From Aureococcus anophagefferens (Eukaryota; Sar; Pelagophyceae; Pelagomonadales; Pelagomonadaceae): 18,353 nucleotides of DNA. Position numbers and translations under genes: made by a program. This document shows, in pieces, positions 7,963 through 15,757 of the stretch. Position 1 is the first letter of the stretch. Every line of letters starts with the position of its first letter. The DNA is taken from positions 129,893 through 148,245 of the forward strand of contig NW_008705582.1 of assembly GCF_000186865.1 (NCBI RefSeq), given 5' to 3'. The notes under the pieces were generated by a model. It was not told the origin of the DNA. It made no database searches and worked only from the letters and a program-made list of their open reading frames with translations.

Positions 7963-9849
7963 ATGGTGAGCTTCCCTAACCTTCTCGCGTTCGCGCTCGT
8001 CGCGGTCGCCAACTCGCGAAAGATCTCTCCGAAAGAGGTGCAGCGCCGGGAGCAGCGGAAGCGAGAGCGGGCCGAAGGGCTGCGCGGGCCGGCGGCCGAG
8101 CAGGCTCTGCAGGACACTGCGCGCACGCAAGCGAGCCCCGCCCTGCGCCTCGAGACGCAACGCGCCGAGCTCGAGGAGCGGCTCGCCGAGCTCGAGACGC
8201 GGGGCGCCGCGCTCGCCGCGGAGACGGCGCGCGTCGAGCACGGGCTCGCCGACGTCCTCGAGGCCCTCGACCGCGCGAACGGGACGGACGCCGCGGCGGC
8301 GCCTCCGCCCGCGGCGGCGCCCGCGGCGTGCGCGGCCCCTCCCGCGGGTGGCAACGCGACGGTCGTGCGCTTCGGCGCCGTCGACGAGTCCGGCCTCCGC
8401 GTCGCCGGGCGGGGCTGGGGCCGCGTGCTGGCGAAGTGGCGGTGCGCGAAGCGGATGAAGATCGCGGTGCTCGGCGGTTCCATGACGTGCGGCGGCAACC
8501 TCGCCAAGTCGGACGAGGACAAAAAGGGCAAGGCCTGGCCCTCGCAGCTCCTGGCGAAGCTGCGGTCGAGCCTCGGCGCGGGCGTGAGCCTGCACAACGC
8601 CTGCGTGCCGGCGTCGTCCCTGGGCTGGTGCGTGAGCCTGCTGTCGACGCGCGTGCTCGCGGGCACGGACGTCGTCGTCGTCGACTACTCGCAGAACGAC
8701 AACCGGCCGACGATCGAGGACGCGCGCGAGGGCGGCGCGGCCGTCGACGCGTCCGTGCGCCGCGTCGCCGAGGCCTTCCTCGTGGCCCTGGCGAAGCTCG
8801 CGAGGAGCCGGCGCGAGCCGCCGCCCGCCGTGCTCTTCCTCACGACGATCCTGCCGCCCAAGTTCCACATGCCGACGACGAAGCCGGCCTTCGGCGACTG
8901 GCGCGCGCTCTGGGCCGACCCGGAGCGGGCCGCGGCCTACGCGGCCGTGCTCCGGGGCCACGCGCGCATCTACGACCGCGTCGCGACGTTCCACGGCGCG
9001 TCGTCCTTCGCGCTGCAGGACCACGACGGCCTCTGGCCCGCGGGCGAGCTCCTCGGGAACGCGCGCCTCGCCGAGCTCTGGCGCGCGCCGGCCTCCAAGG
9101 GCGGCGACGTCGACCGCCACCCGGGCGCCGCCGCGCACGCGTTCGTCGCCGACGCGGCGCACGCGGCGGTGCTCGCGCTCGTGCGGCGCGCGGAGCGCGG
9201 CGACGGCGCCGTCGTCCCCGACTGGGCGCCGGGCAACGGCACGCTGTCGAGCCCCGACGAGCTGGCGGAGCTCGCCGCCTGCTCGCTGGGCATGGCCGCG
9301 CGCCACGTCGCCGCCGACGCCGACGCCGCGGGGCGCCCGGGCGCCGAGGTCCGCGCGGGCGGCGGCTGGGCCCTGGGTCGGGACCGCCCGGACAAGCCCC
9401 CGGGCTGGATCGTCAACGCGACCGCGGCCGCGACCTCCGAGCTGTCGATCGTCGTCCCCTGCGGCAAAGCGAGCACCGTCGGCCTCGAGTACCTCCGGAG
9501 CTACGAGCACATGGGCTCCGCGCGCGTGTCCTTCACGACGATCGACGTCGAGAAGGACAAGTTCAACGAGCTCATCTGCGCGGGCGACGACGAGTGCGCG
9601 GCCTACGCCGCCGCCGCGCCGAACTCGAAGACGCGCGTGAAGGTCTCGGCCGTCGAGACCGCCTCGCTCAACGCGACCTGGCCCCAGGCCGAGTCCCTCG
9701 CCGTCGTCAGGCAGTTCAAGGTCAAGTGCCGGAACTACCGCATGGTGTGGAACCCCGTCGTCGTCAGTTCAAGCTCCTCTCCGCCTTCGCGTGCTAGGGT
9801 CCCTTCGAAGACCCCGCAGCACACGAGCGCCATGAAATCCCCACGTTAA
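7963..9849 (+). CDS. Secreted SGNH-hydrolase-like protein
   Basis: As read, 628 residues. The N-terminus (MVSFPNLLAFALVAVANS) looks like a signal peptide or anchor. Residues ~60-105 are a charged, heptad-like coiled coil, followed by an Ala/Pro linker. Residues ~164-405 have an SGNH/GDSL hydrolase pattern: VLGGSMTCGG with nucleophile S173, DYSQND with N245, and DRHP near residues 384-387 with H386 as the likely base. SGNH enzymes are esterases, lipases or carbohydrate deacetylases; the substrate cannot be told here. Residues ~490-600 look like a beta-rich appendage (GLEYLRSYEHMGSARVSF). The C-terminus is doubtful: after NPVVV near 9766 this frame becomes Ser/Pro/Arg-rich to 9849, whereas a shifted frame reads FKLLSAFAC and stops at 9795-9797, which looks more like a natural end. 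It precedes the MFS gene on the same strand by ~330 bases. Confidence 0.72.
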   Translation: MVSFPNLLAFALVAVANSRKISPKEVQRREQRKRERAEGLRGPAAEQALQDTARTQASPALRLETQRAELEERLAELETRGAALAAETARVEHGLADVLEALDRANGTDAAAAPPPAAAPAACAAPPAGGNATVVRFGAVDESGLRVAGRGWGRVLAKWRCAKRMKIAVLGGSMTCGGNLAKSDEDKKGKAWPSQLLAKLRSSLGAGVSLHNACVPASSLGWCVSLLSTRVLAGTDVVVVDYSQNDNRPTIEDAREGGAAVDASVRRVAEAFLVALAKLARSRREPPPAVLFLTTILPPKFHMPTTKPAFGDWRALWADPERAAAYAAVLRGHARIYDRVATFHGASSFALQDHDGLWPAGELLGNARLAELWRAPASKGGDVDRHPGAAAHAFVADAAHAAVLALVRRAERGDGAVVPDWAPGNGTLSSPDELAELAACSLGMAARHVAADADAAGRPGAEVRAGGGWALGRDRPDKPPGWIVNATAAATSELSIVVPCGKASTVGLEYLRSYEHMGSARVSFTTIDVEKDKFNELICAGDDECAAYAAAAPNSKTRVKVSAVETASLNATWPQAESLAVVRQFKVKCRNYRMVWNPVVVSSSSSPPSRARVPSKTPQHTSAMKSPR

Positions 9850-10176
9850 AGCACCCATAATAATAAGAAGAATAGCTCCGCAGTCTCGGGAAGTGTCTCC
9901 GGAACGAGTAATCACTAAGACTTGAAGGATCATTGAACGGAAAGGTGCACTATTTTCGCCACGCATCGAACTTGGGGAAACGAGGCCAAGCGTCGAGCGC
10001 GTCGGCCGTCGCGCAGGAAGGAGACCAACTCTCGTCGAGGGCGTCGGCCGTCGCGCAGGGAAAGGAGGCCAAGCGCGTCGAGCGCGTCGGCCGTCGCGCC
10101 GGGAAAGGAGGCCAGGCGTCGTCGACAGCGTCGGCCCCCGCGGCGGCGCCGCCCGCCCCCGCGCCGGCGCCTCGGC
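9850..10176. other. Intergenic region upstream of the MFS-b561 gene
   Basis: No gene is supported. The first ~100 bases are AT-richer (for example CATAATAATAAGAAG at about 9858) and may contain the 3' end of the SGNH transcript. The rest is mostly a degenerate tandem repeat, described separately. Confidence 0.5.
9975..10140. repeat. Degenerate 42-44 bp minisatellite, about four copies
   Basis: The word GCGTCGGCC recurs at 9999, 10041, 10084 and 10128, spaced 42, 43 and 44 bases apart, with flanking text of the type GTCGCGCAGGGAAAGGAGGCCAAGCG. Unit lengths that are not multiples of three, together with the lack of a domain, argue that it is non-coding. It lies directly upstream of the MFS-b561 start at 10177. 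Confidence 0.65.
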
Positions 10177-12195
10177 ATGGTCGTCCACGATGGCGAGGTG
10201 CCGCCGCCGCTGCTCTTCTTCACGGCCGTCGTGTGCACGTCGGTCATGGCGAACTTCACGCTCCTCGTGCCCGTGTCGACGTACTACAGCGCGACGCTGC
10301 TGGAGAGCGGGGTCATCGTGTCGAGCTACGCGGGCGGCGCGCTCGTGAGCCTCTACTTTTGGAGCACCTACGACCGCTACAGCATCCGGCCGGCCTACGT
10401 CGCGCAGGCGGCGATCATGTGCGGCGGGAACGCGCTCTTCGCGGCCGTGTGCCTCGCGGACCTCGGCGCGTCGACGACGTTCTACGGCCTCCTCGCCGCG
10501 CGGTTCGTCGTGGGCCTCGAGGCGGGCGCGATGTACAACGCGAACCTCGCGCTCGTGGGCTACTCGGCGGCGGAGCACCGCGTGCGCTACCTCGCCATGT
10601 ACCAGTCGTTCGTCGGCGTCGGCCTCGTGCTCGGGCCCGCGATCTCGAGCTCGTGCCTCGCCGTCGCCGAGGCCCTGGGGTCCGCCGCGCTCGAGGAGTC
10701 GCTGTCGGCCGTCGTCATGGCGGCCTGGGGCGCGTGCGTGCTCGCCGCCGTCGCCGCGCGGCTCCCCGACGACGCGGCGCTCGAGGCGGCCTACGGCCGG
10801 CCCGCGGCGTCGGGCCTCGACGACGACGACAAGGGCCGCGCGCCCGCGCCGGGCCTCTTCGGCCTCGACGGCCGCGACTCGCTCCTCGGCGAGATCTTTC
10901 TCGGGAACCTGCTGCGCATCTACCAGCGCCTCGGCTGGGAGGTCGGCGCCGTCGTCGTGCTCGCGGACAACTACGGCTGGGGCTACATCGCCGCGGGCTA
11001 CAGCCTCAGCGCCTTCGGCTTCGCGCAGGCCGCGGGCCAGTACGCGTTCGCCGTCCGCGCGGGCGCCGCGGACCCGGGCACGGCGCTCGACCGCCTCGAG
11101 TTCGTCGAGGGCCTCGCGATCGGCGCGCTGTTCACGCTCGCGACGGCGGCGGGCGCGATGAGGGGCTTCCTCAACGCCGTCTTCGTCGCCGCGTCGCTCG
11201 TCTTCTACCTCGCGAACTGCCTCACGTCCGCGCCCTACAACGCGCTCATCCTCGACAAGGCCGCGGGCCTCGACCGGGAGGAGATGCTCCTCGCGTCGCA
11301 GTACGGCATCAACTTCGCGCTCGGCCTCGCGCCCATCGTCGTCCGCGGCGCCATGGAGGCCGTCGGCTCGCCGGGCGACGAGCAGAACACGCTCGCGGCC
11401 GTGCTCCTCTGCGGCTGGGCCGCGCAGACCGTGCTCAACGGCGCGCTCACGGGCCGCGTCGCGTCCGCGCTCGTCGCGACGCTCGGCCTCGCGACGGCCG
11501 CGCTCGTCTTCTGGGCCATGCTCGACAAGGGCGTCGGCGGCACGGGCTGGGCGAACGTCTTCTCCTGGCACCCCGTGCTCATGGCGCTCGCGTTCTTCGC
11601 GGCGATGACGCTCGGCCAGCTCGCGTACAAGGACGACTTCGGCCCGGCGCCGAACGTCAAGGAGGACCGGCGCCGCGTCCACGGCGCACTCATGGCGCTC
11701 GCGTTCGTCCTCGCCGCCGCGGGCTACTGCTTCATCTTCACCGCGCACGAGGAGAGCGGCGAGTCGCAGGTCGGCACCGACGAGACCTGGTCGCGCGCGG
11801 TCCACGTCTGGATGGGCTACCCGACGCTGCTGTGGCTCGTCGTCCAGGCCACGGCGGGCGCGCTCAAGGCGCGCACGCTCGAGGTGCTCGGCGAGCGCAC
11901 GTTCAAGTGGCACGGCGCGTCCGGCGAGTACCTCCTCGTCGCCGGCTACCTGACCTCGCTCTGGGGCTTCTGGCTCAAGTTCAACTACCGCGCGCTCGGC
12001 GGCTGGAACACGCAGCTCAAGCTCGCGCTCACGGCCCTCACGGCCGCGCTCCTCCTCCTCCCGGCGCCGCGGCTGCCGCCGCTCGTCGACGCGGCCGACG
12101 CGGACGCGACGACGGGGCTCCTCGACGCGGCCAAGGAGGCCGAGCGGCGGAAGGCCGCGGCCGCCAAGGCCGAGGCCGACGCGGACCTGCCCTAG
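10177..12195 (+). CDS. MFS transporter fused to a cytochrome b561 domain
   Basis: A 672-residue integral membrane protein. Residues ~10-425 form an MFS-type transporter: hydrophobic segments near 11-31, 44-62, 73-93, 102-118, 138-160 and 176-195, a charged central loop (~196-240), then a second set to ~425. YDR (residues 65-67) sits where MFS motif A is expected, and the AARFVVGLEAGAMYNANLALVG segment fits TM4. Residues ~428-630 match cytochrome b561: four histidines at 465 (SWHPVLMALAF), 502 (VHGALMALAF), 543 (VHVWMGYPTLLW) and 579 (KWHGASGEYLL), each in a membrane segment and spaced 37, 41 and 36, fitting two-haem coordination. The tail is Ala/Glu/Lys-rich. b561 proteins pass electrons across membranes, commonly from ascorbate; coupling to transport of a metal or redox metabolite is inference. 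It is read as one continuous exon and ends 76 bases from the convergent mevalonate kinase gene. Confidence 0.85.
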   Translation: MVVHDGEVPPPLLFFTAVVCTSVMANFTLLVPVSTYYSATLLESGVIVSSYAGGALVSLYFWSTYDRYSIRPAYVAQAAIMCGGNALFAAVCLADLGASTTFYGLLAARFVVGLEAGAMYNANLALVGYSAAEHRVRYLAMYQSFVGVGLVLGPAISSSCLAVAEALGSAALEESLSAVVMAAWGACVLAAVAARLPDDAALEAAYGRPAASGLDDDDKGRAPAPGLFGLDGRDSLLGEIFLGNLLRIYQRLGWEVGAVVVLADNYGWGYIAAGYSLSAFGFAQAAGQYAFAVRAGAADPGTALDRLEFVEGLAIGALFTLATAAGAMRGFLNAVFVAASLVFYLANCLTSAPYNALILDKAAGLDREEMLLASQYGINFALGLAPIVVRGAMEAVGSPGDEQNTLAAVLLCGWAAQTVLNGALTGRVASALVATLGLATAALVFWAMLDKGVGGTGWANVFSWHPVLMALAFFAAMTLGQLAYKDDFGPAPNVKEDRRRVHGALMALAFVLAAAGYCFIFTAHEESGESQVGTDETWSRAVHVWMGYPTLLWLVVQATAGALKARTLEVLGERTFKWHGASGEYLLVAGYLTSLWGFWLKFNYRALGGWNTQLKLALTALTAALLLLPAPRLPPLVDAADADATTGLLDAAKEAERRKAAAAKAEADADLP

Positions 12196-12271
12196 GCGCG
12201 GGCGGGGGGGGTGAAGTACGTTCCTACTCGGCGGCGCCGTCCCGCGCGATATCGGGGGGGAGCGGGGGGGC

Positions 12272-13412
12272 CTAGGAGAAGACGGTCGTCCAGACCTGGG
12301 GCGCGAGCGCCTCGAGCGCGGCCTTGATCGCGGCCTCGGCCTGCTCGTCGGGCGCGAGGGCGATCATGAGGCCGCCGCGGCCCGTGCCGGACATCTTGGC
12401 GCCGGCCGCGCCGGCGCCGCGCGCGGCGAGCACGAGCGCGTCGAGCTCGGCGCAGGACACCGTGAGCTTCTGGCAGAGCGCGTGGTTCTCGTCGAGGCAC
12501 GCGCCGAGCGCGGCGACGTCGCCGGCGTCGAGGGCGGCCTCCGCGCGCGCGAGGAGGCCGACGTAGGACTGCAGGAGCCCGTCGAACCAGGCCGGGTCCG
12601 ATTCGCGCTTCGCGGCGACGTCGGCGACGACGGCGGTCGTCGACGCCGTGATGCCCGTCGACGCGTAGACGACGCGGATCGGCGCCGGGAGCGCCTTCTT
12701 CTCGAACTTGGGCGCGCCGGCCGTGCGCGCGAACTTGAGCACGCCCCCGAAGGTCGCGGCCGTGTTGTCGATGCCCGACGGCGTGCCGTGGTAGCCCTTC
12801 TCGCCCTCGTAGCCCGCGGCGTTGACCGCGTCCTCGTCGAGGTCGAGGGCCGGGACGGCCTGGCCGAGCGCGCGCGCGAGGGCGACGACCTGCGCCGCCG
12901 ACGCGCCGATGCCGCTCACCTGCGCCGGCGTCGATCGCGCCGCGCGCGCGCGCGCGGCCGGCGGTGGGACGAGCGCGCGGCGCTCTCGTCGAGGACGCGC
13001 GCCGCGACGTCCCGCGCGCGCCCGCGCGCGGCGCCCGCGTGGGTGCGGCCCGGCCGCGCGCCGCGGTGAGGTCGCCGCCGAAGGTCAATTTCACCTTTTG
13101 CGCCGCGTAGTCGACGCCGAGGTGGTCGAGCACGAGCGCGACGGCGGCGCGGCCCTCGGCGCCCTTCTTCGCCTTGTAGCCGGGCACGGCGGGCCGGTGG
13201 TCCGCGACCTCGATGCCCGCGCCGGCCTCGAGGGCCACGTCGCAGTCCGTGTAGCGTCCTACCGCGGCGACGAGCGCGGGCACCTTGTAGACGACGAAGT
13301 GCTCGCCGAGGAGGATGAGCTTGCCGTAGCCGCGGGCGCCGGCCAGCAGCCGCGACCCGAGGCGCTCGCAGCGCAGCCGCTTCGCCGCCGGCGCCTCGCC
13401 GTCGTCGGCCAT
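12272..13412 (-). CDS. MVK: Mevalonate kinase (two exons)
   Basis: Phosphorylates mevalonate with ATP in the mevalonate pathway to isoprenoids and sterols. Exon 1 is 13062-13412 and exon 2 is 12272-12919, giving 332 residues, normal for short-form mevalonate kinases. GHMP-kinase motifs are in order: GKLILLGEHFVVY at residues 30-42, the ATP-binding loop SGIGASAA at 119-126, YHGTPSGIDN with likely catalytic Asp168, and KMSGTGRGG at 292-300. The SGIGASAA loop resembles the trypanosomatid/archaeal-like branch more than the animal enzyme, from memory. The join is set by protein continuity (FGGDLTA followed by VSGIGASAA) and uses a GC...AG intron. A literal unspliced read loses the ATP loop. Exon 1 begins 58 bases downstream of the end of the SNARE gene on the same strand. 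Confidence 0.9.
12920..13061 (-). other. Intron of mevalonate kinase, GC-AG type (142 nt)
   Basis: On the coding strand it begins GCGCGCGGCC and ends CCGGCGCAG. Removing it joins FGGDLTA to VSGIGASAA in phase 0, matching the spacing expected in the family. No GT donor lies near the required position. The ends carry an imperfect inverted repeat (GCGCGCGGCCGG near the 5' side and CCGGCCGCGCGC nearer the 3' side). The first eight intron bases and first eight bases of exon 2 agree at six positions. Confidence 0.75.
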
Positions 13413-13470
13413 AATCGTGTGGCGTTTGAGTGGTAATTTTTGTCGAGGCGCGTGCGCGCGCGGGGACGGC

Positions 13471-14349
13471 CTAGGCGCGCCGGAGGTTGTGGGCGGCGCG
13501 GGCGTTGACCTTGGCGACGCCGCGGTGGAGGTCGTCGACGGTCGCCGACGTCGCCGCGAGGCTCCGGTTCTGCGCCTCCGTCGCCGACCGCATCGCCGCC
13601 GCGCGCGCGGCGAGCGCGTCGACGAGGCCGTCGACGGCGTCGAGGCTCGCGTCGATGGCGCCGTCGTTCGCGCGGAGCTCGGCGAGCGCCGCCGCCTCGG
13701 CGCCGTCGCGGCCCGCGAGGCCCGCGGCGACGCCGCGGCGGCCCGCGCCGCGGCCCGGCCGCGGCTCGGGCCCGCCCGGGTCGGCGCGCGCCCAGGCGAC
13801 GGCGGCCGCCGGGGGCGCCGCGACGCGCCGCGGCGGCGGCGGCGCCGCCGCCGCCGCGGGCCGCGGCGCGGGCGCGGCGACGCCGTGCTTGCGCGCGACG
13901 CGGCGCGCGGACGCGGACCGCTCCACGGGCCGGTGCGCCTCGCCGGCCCGCCGCGCCGCGGCGTGGGACTTGCCGCCGAAGATGCGCCAGGACTCGTAGC
14001 GGTCGAAGCCCCGGTTGGACCGGCCGAGCGCTTCGCCTACGCCCCGCGCGTCGCGATCGACGGCCGCGAGCTGGTCGCCCTGCGCCTCGAGCGCGTCCGC
14101 GGTCGCGTCGGCGACCTCCGCCGTGTCCTCGAGCTGGCGCCGGACGCGCGCGAGCGACGCCGCCGTCCGGCCCTGCGTCTCCAGCGCCGCGCGCGCGAGC
14201 GCGGCGTCGGCGGGCGCCGGGAGGGCGTCGCGCGGCGCCGTCGCCGGCCGCGCCGCCGCTCGCGGCCGCGCCGCCGGCGCCGGGGGCGCCGGGGGCGCCG
14301 CGGGTGGCGAGGGCGGCGGGGGCGGCGGGTGCGACGCGGCGCAACCCAT
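13471..14349 (-). CDS. SNAP-25-like Qb/Qc SNARE with N-terminal MGC lipidation signal
   Basis: A 292-residue protein for membrane fusion at the plasma membrane or late secretory compartments. The start at 14349 gives MGCAASHP, fitting myristoylation at Gly2 and palmitoylation at Cys3, which is why I prefer it over starts further upstream. After a Pro-rich stretch, residues ~51-115 are a Qb SNARE motif with central Gln90 (ALEAQGDQL, as in the SNAP-25 family) followed by SNRGFDRYESWRIFGG. A low-complexity Ala/Pro/Arg linker (~140-215) leads to a Qc motif at ~220-285 with the central Gln probably at 260 (EAQNRSL). There is no other cysteine, so no SNAP-25-type palmitoylated linker. It would pair with syntaxin and VAMP partners not in this window. 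It is divergent from the PG-repeat gene, 124 bases away. Confidence 0.8.
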   Translation of the reverse strand: MGCAASHPPPPPPSPPAAPPAPPAPAARPRAAARPATAPRDALPAPADAALARAALETQGRTAASLARVRRQLEDTAEVADATADALEAQGDQLAAVDRDARGVGEALGRSNRGFDRYESWRIFGGKSHAAARRAGEAHRPVERSASARRVARKHGVAAPAPRPAAAAAPPPPRRVAAPPAAAVAWARADPGGPEPRPGRGAGRRGVAAGLAGRDGAEAAALAELRANDGAIDASLDAVDGLVDALAARAAAMRSATEAQNRSLAATSATVDDLHRGVAKVNARAAHNLRRA

Positions 14350-14473
14350 TAGGGACCTCTTAGTTGGACCTCTTTGTGGCACTTCGACCTGGATGTTTCT
14401 GCAACAACAGCAAGGCTGGCCTGGACAGAAACGCCCGGATACATGCCCCCGCTCTGCCAACGCGACGGCCGCC
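14350..14473. promoter_or_regulatory. Compact divergent promoter region (SNARE / PG-repeat gene)
   Basis: Only 124 bases separate the SNARE start (14349, minus) and the preferred PG-repeat start (14474, plus). Next to the SNARE start the word GGACCTCTT is repeated at 14353-14361 and 14366-14374, 13 bases apart. No clear TATA box is seen. If the PG-repeat gene instead starts at the in-frame ATG at 14393, the gap shrinks to 43 bases. Confidence 0.45.
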
Positions 14474-15596
14474 ATGGACGTGCTCACGGTGCCCAAGGCG
14501 CCCATCGTGTCCCTCGGGGGCAAGTGGACGACGCCCGCGACGTTCAGCGAGAAGGTGCCCGGCCCGGGCAACTACGCGACGATCGGCGGCATCGGCCAGA
14601 TGAACCCCCAGCTCCGGAGCTCGCAGCGGAGCAGCTTCGGCAAGGAGATGCGCAAGGCCATGGGGTCGGCGACAGACACGCCGGGCCCGGGCCAGTACCA
14701 CCTCGGCAGCCAGCTCGGGCGGCAGCGCCTGTCCACGCGGCCCTCGAGCCCCGCGAGCAGCCTCGGCGGCCGCACGGCCATCGCCTACAAGCAGGCCGAC
14801 GTCATGGGCCCCGGCGTCTGCCGCGAGGACTCCTTCCTCAAGCCGAGCAGCTCGCCGAACAAGCAGTGGGCGCCCCAGTACACCTTCGGCCTCAAGACGC
14901 CCATCACGACGAACGACGGCACGGAGGTCCCCGGCCCCGGCGCGCGCGGCGCCGCGCGGCACGCGGCGCTCGCCGACGCGACTTCGACGCGCGCGCGCGC
15001 GCGCGGGTTCCGTCTGCGCAGGACGCGCCGAGAGCATACGACTCGTCCCAGCATCGGCCGGAACGACGCCGATGCGACCGAGCGGTTCGAAGCTCCGCCG
15101 GACCGGTCCGTTCCGACGGTCGCGTCCCGCGCAGGCACCTCACGCGCCGCGCCGCGCGGAACTCGCGCCGTCGGCCCGACGTCGACGGGCGCGCGCGCGG
15201 CGGTCGCGGCGCGACGCGCGCGCCCCGCGGCGCGCTCGACGAGAGGCGCGCGCTCGCGTCGGCCGCGCGCTCCGGCCGCGCGCTCGTTCCCACGCCGCGC
15301 GTCGGCGTCCGGTCGACGCGTCCCCGACCGGCGGCCGGCGGGCGCGCAGGCAGCAGATCGTCCGCCGCGACCCGACGAAGCCGCTCGCGCCGTCCTTCTC
15401 CCTCTCCGGCCGCCACGTCCTCGCGGGCAACAACGCGGACGTCGTCGGCCCGGGCCGCTGCCGGACGGACTCGTCCCTCGGCATGCAGAAGGTGTCCACG
15501 CAGAAGAACTACCCGGCGTTCTCCTTCGGGCGGCGCACGCAGGTCAAGAGCAACGCGTCCCGCTACCCGTCCCCGGGCCCCGGCGCCTACGGCTGA
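14474..15596 (+). CDS. Sperm-tail PG-rich repeat (STPG/SHIPPO-type) protein, spliced
   Basis: A small microtubule/axoneme-associated type of protein. Exon 1 (14474 to about 14943) encodes PGPG motifs at residues 29-32, 70-73 and 153-156, plus MGPG at 111-114. The last exon (about 15350-15596) carries VVGPGRC and the closing SPGPGAYG. The two halves are internally repeated: ADVMGPGVCREDS versus ADVVGPGRCRTDS, and YTFGLKT versus FSFGRRT, which shows they belong to one protein despite lying in different frames. The ~400 bases between are non-coding, perhaps two introns around a tiny exon. The product is about 240 residues. The ATG at 14474 sits in GCCGCCATGG, a strong initiation context; an in-frame ATG at 14393 would add 27 residues. 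The family is linked to flagellar doublets and cortical microtubules, and the next gene, tubulin-tyrosine ligase, fits that theme. Confidence 0.72.
14944..15349 (+). other. Intron region of the PG-repeat gene, perhaps two GC-AG introns and a micro-exon
   Basis: Protein continuity requires leaving frame 2 just after PGPG (14930-14941) and entering the last exon with one base of a codon at 15350, after GGCGCGCAG. A single ~406-nt GC-AG intron would do this. A second CAG acceptor lies at 15132-15134, followed by GCACCTCAC and then GCGCCGCGCC. This allows two introns of ~191 and ~206 nt around a 9-nt exon at about 15135-15143 with the frame kept. The two halves resemble different introns elsewhere in the window, which favours the two-intron reading. 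Exact boundaries are uncertain by a few bases. Confidence 0.5.
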
Positions 15597-15757
15597 GCCG
15601 CGCGCGCGCGACGCCGGGCCGCGGAACGGCGCCCGCCGTGCGGCCGCGGCGGGCGCGGCGCGAACGTCGGCCACATGCTCCCGCCGATGGCGCATCGTAG
15701 TTCGCCTCGAAGCAGCATCCTAATGGACTGTTGCCCGGGCCGCGCCCCCCCCGCCGG
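15597..15757. other. Convergent intergenic gap
   Basis: 161 bases between the stops of the PG-repeat gene (+) and tubulin-tyrosine ligase (-). It must contain both 3' untranslated regions; I see no separate gene and no obvious polyadenylation signal. Confidence 0.5.

Noticed and set aside
7786..9510. A 574-codon open frame on the minus strand
   Set aside because: It is the antisense of the SGNH gene, very Arg/Ala/Gly-rich with no domain; long antisense frames are common where third positions are nearly all G or C.
9769..11913. A 714-codon open frame on the minus strand
   Set aside because: Antisense of the MFS-b561 gene, dominated by Arg/Glu/Ala; the plus-strand frame has clear membrane segments and haem ligands.
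9933..12275. A 780-codon plus-strand frame longer than the MFS frame
   Set aside because: It is an Arg/Gly-rich shifted read of the same DNA; the frame starting at 10177 carries the recognisable protein.
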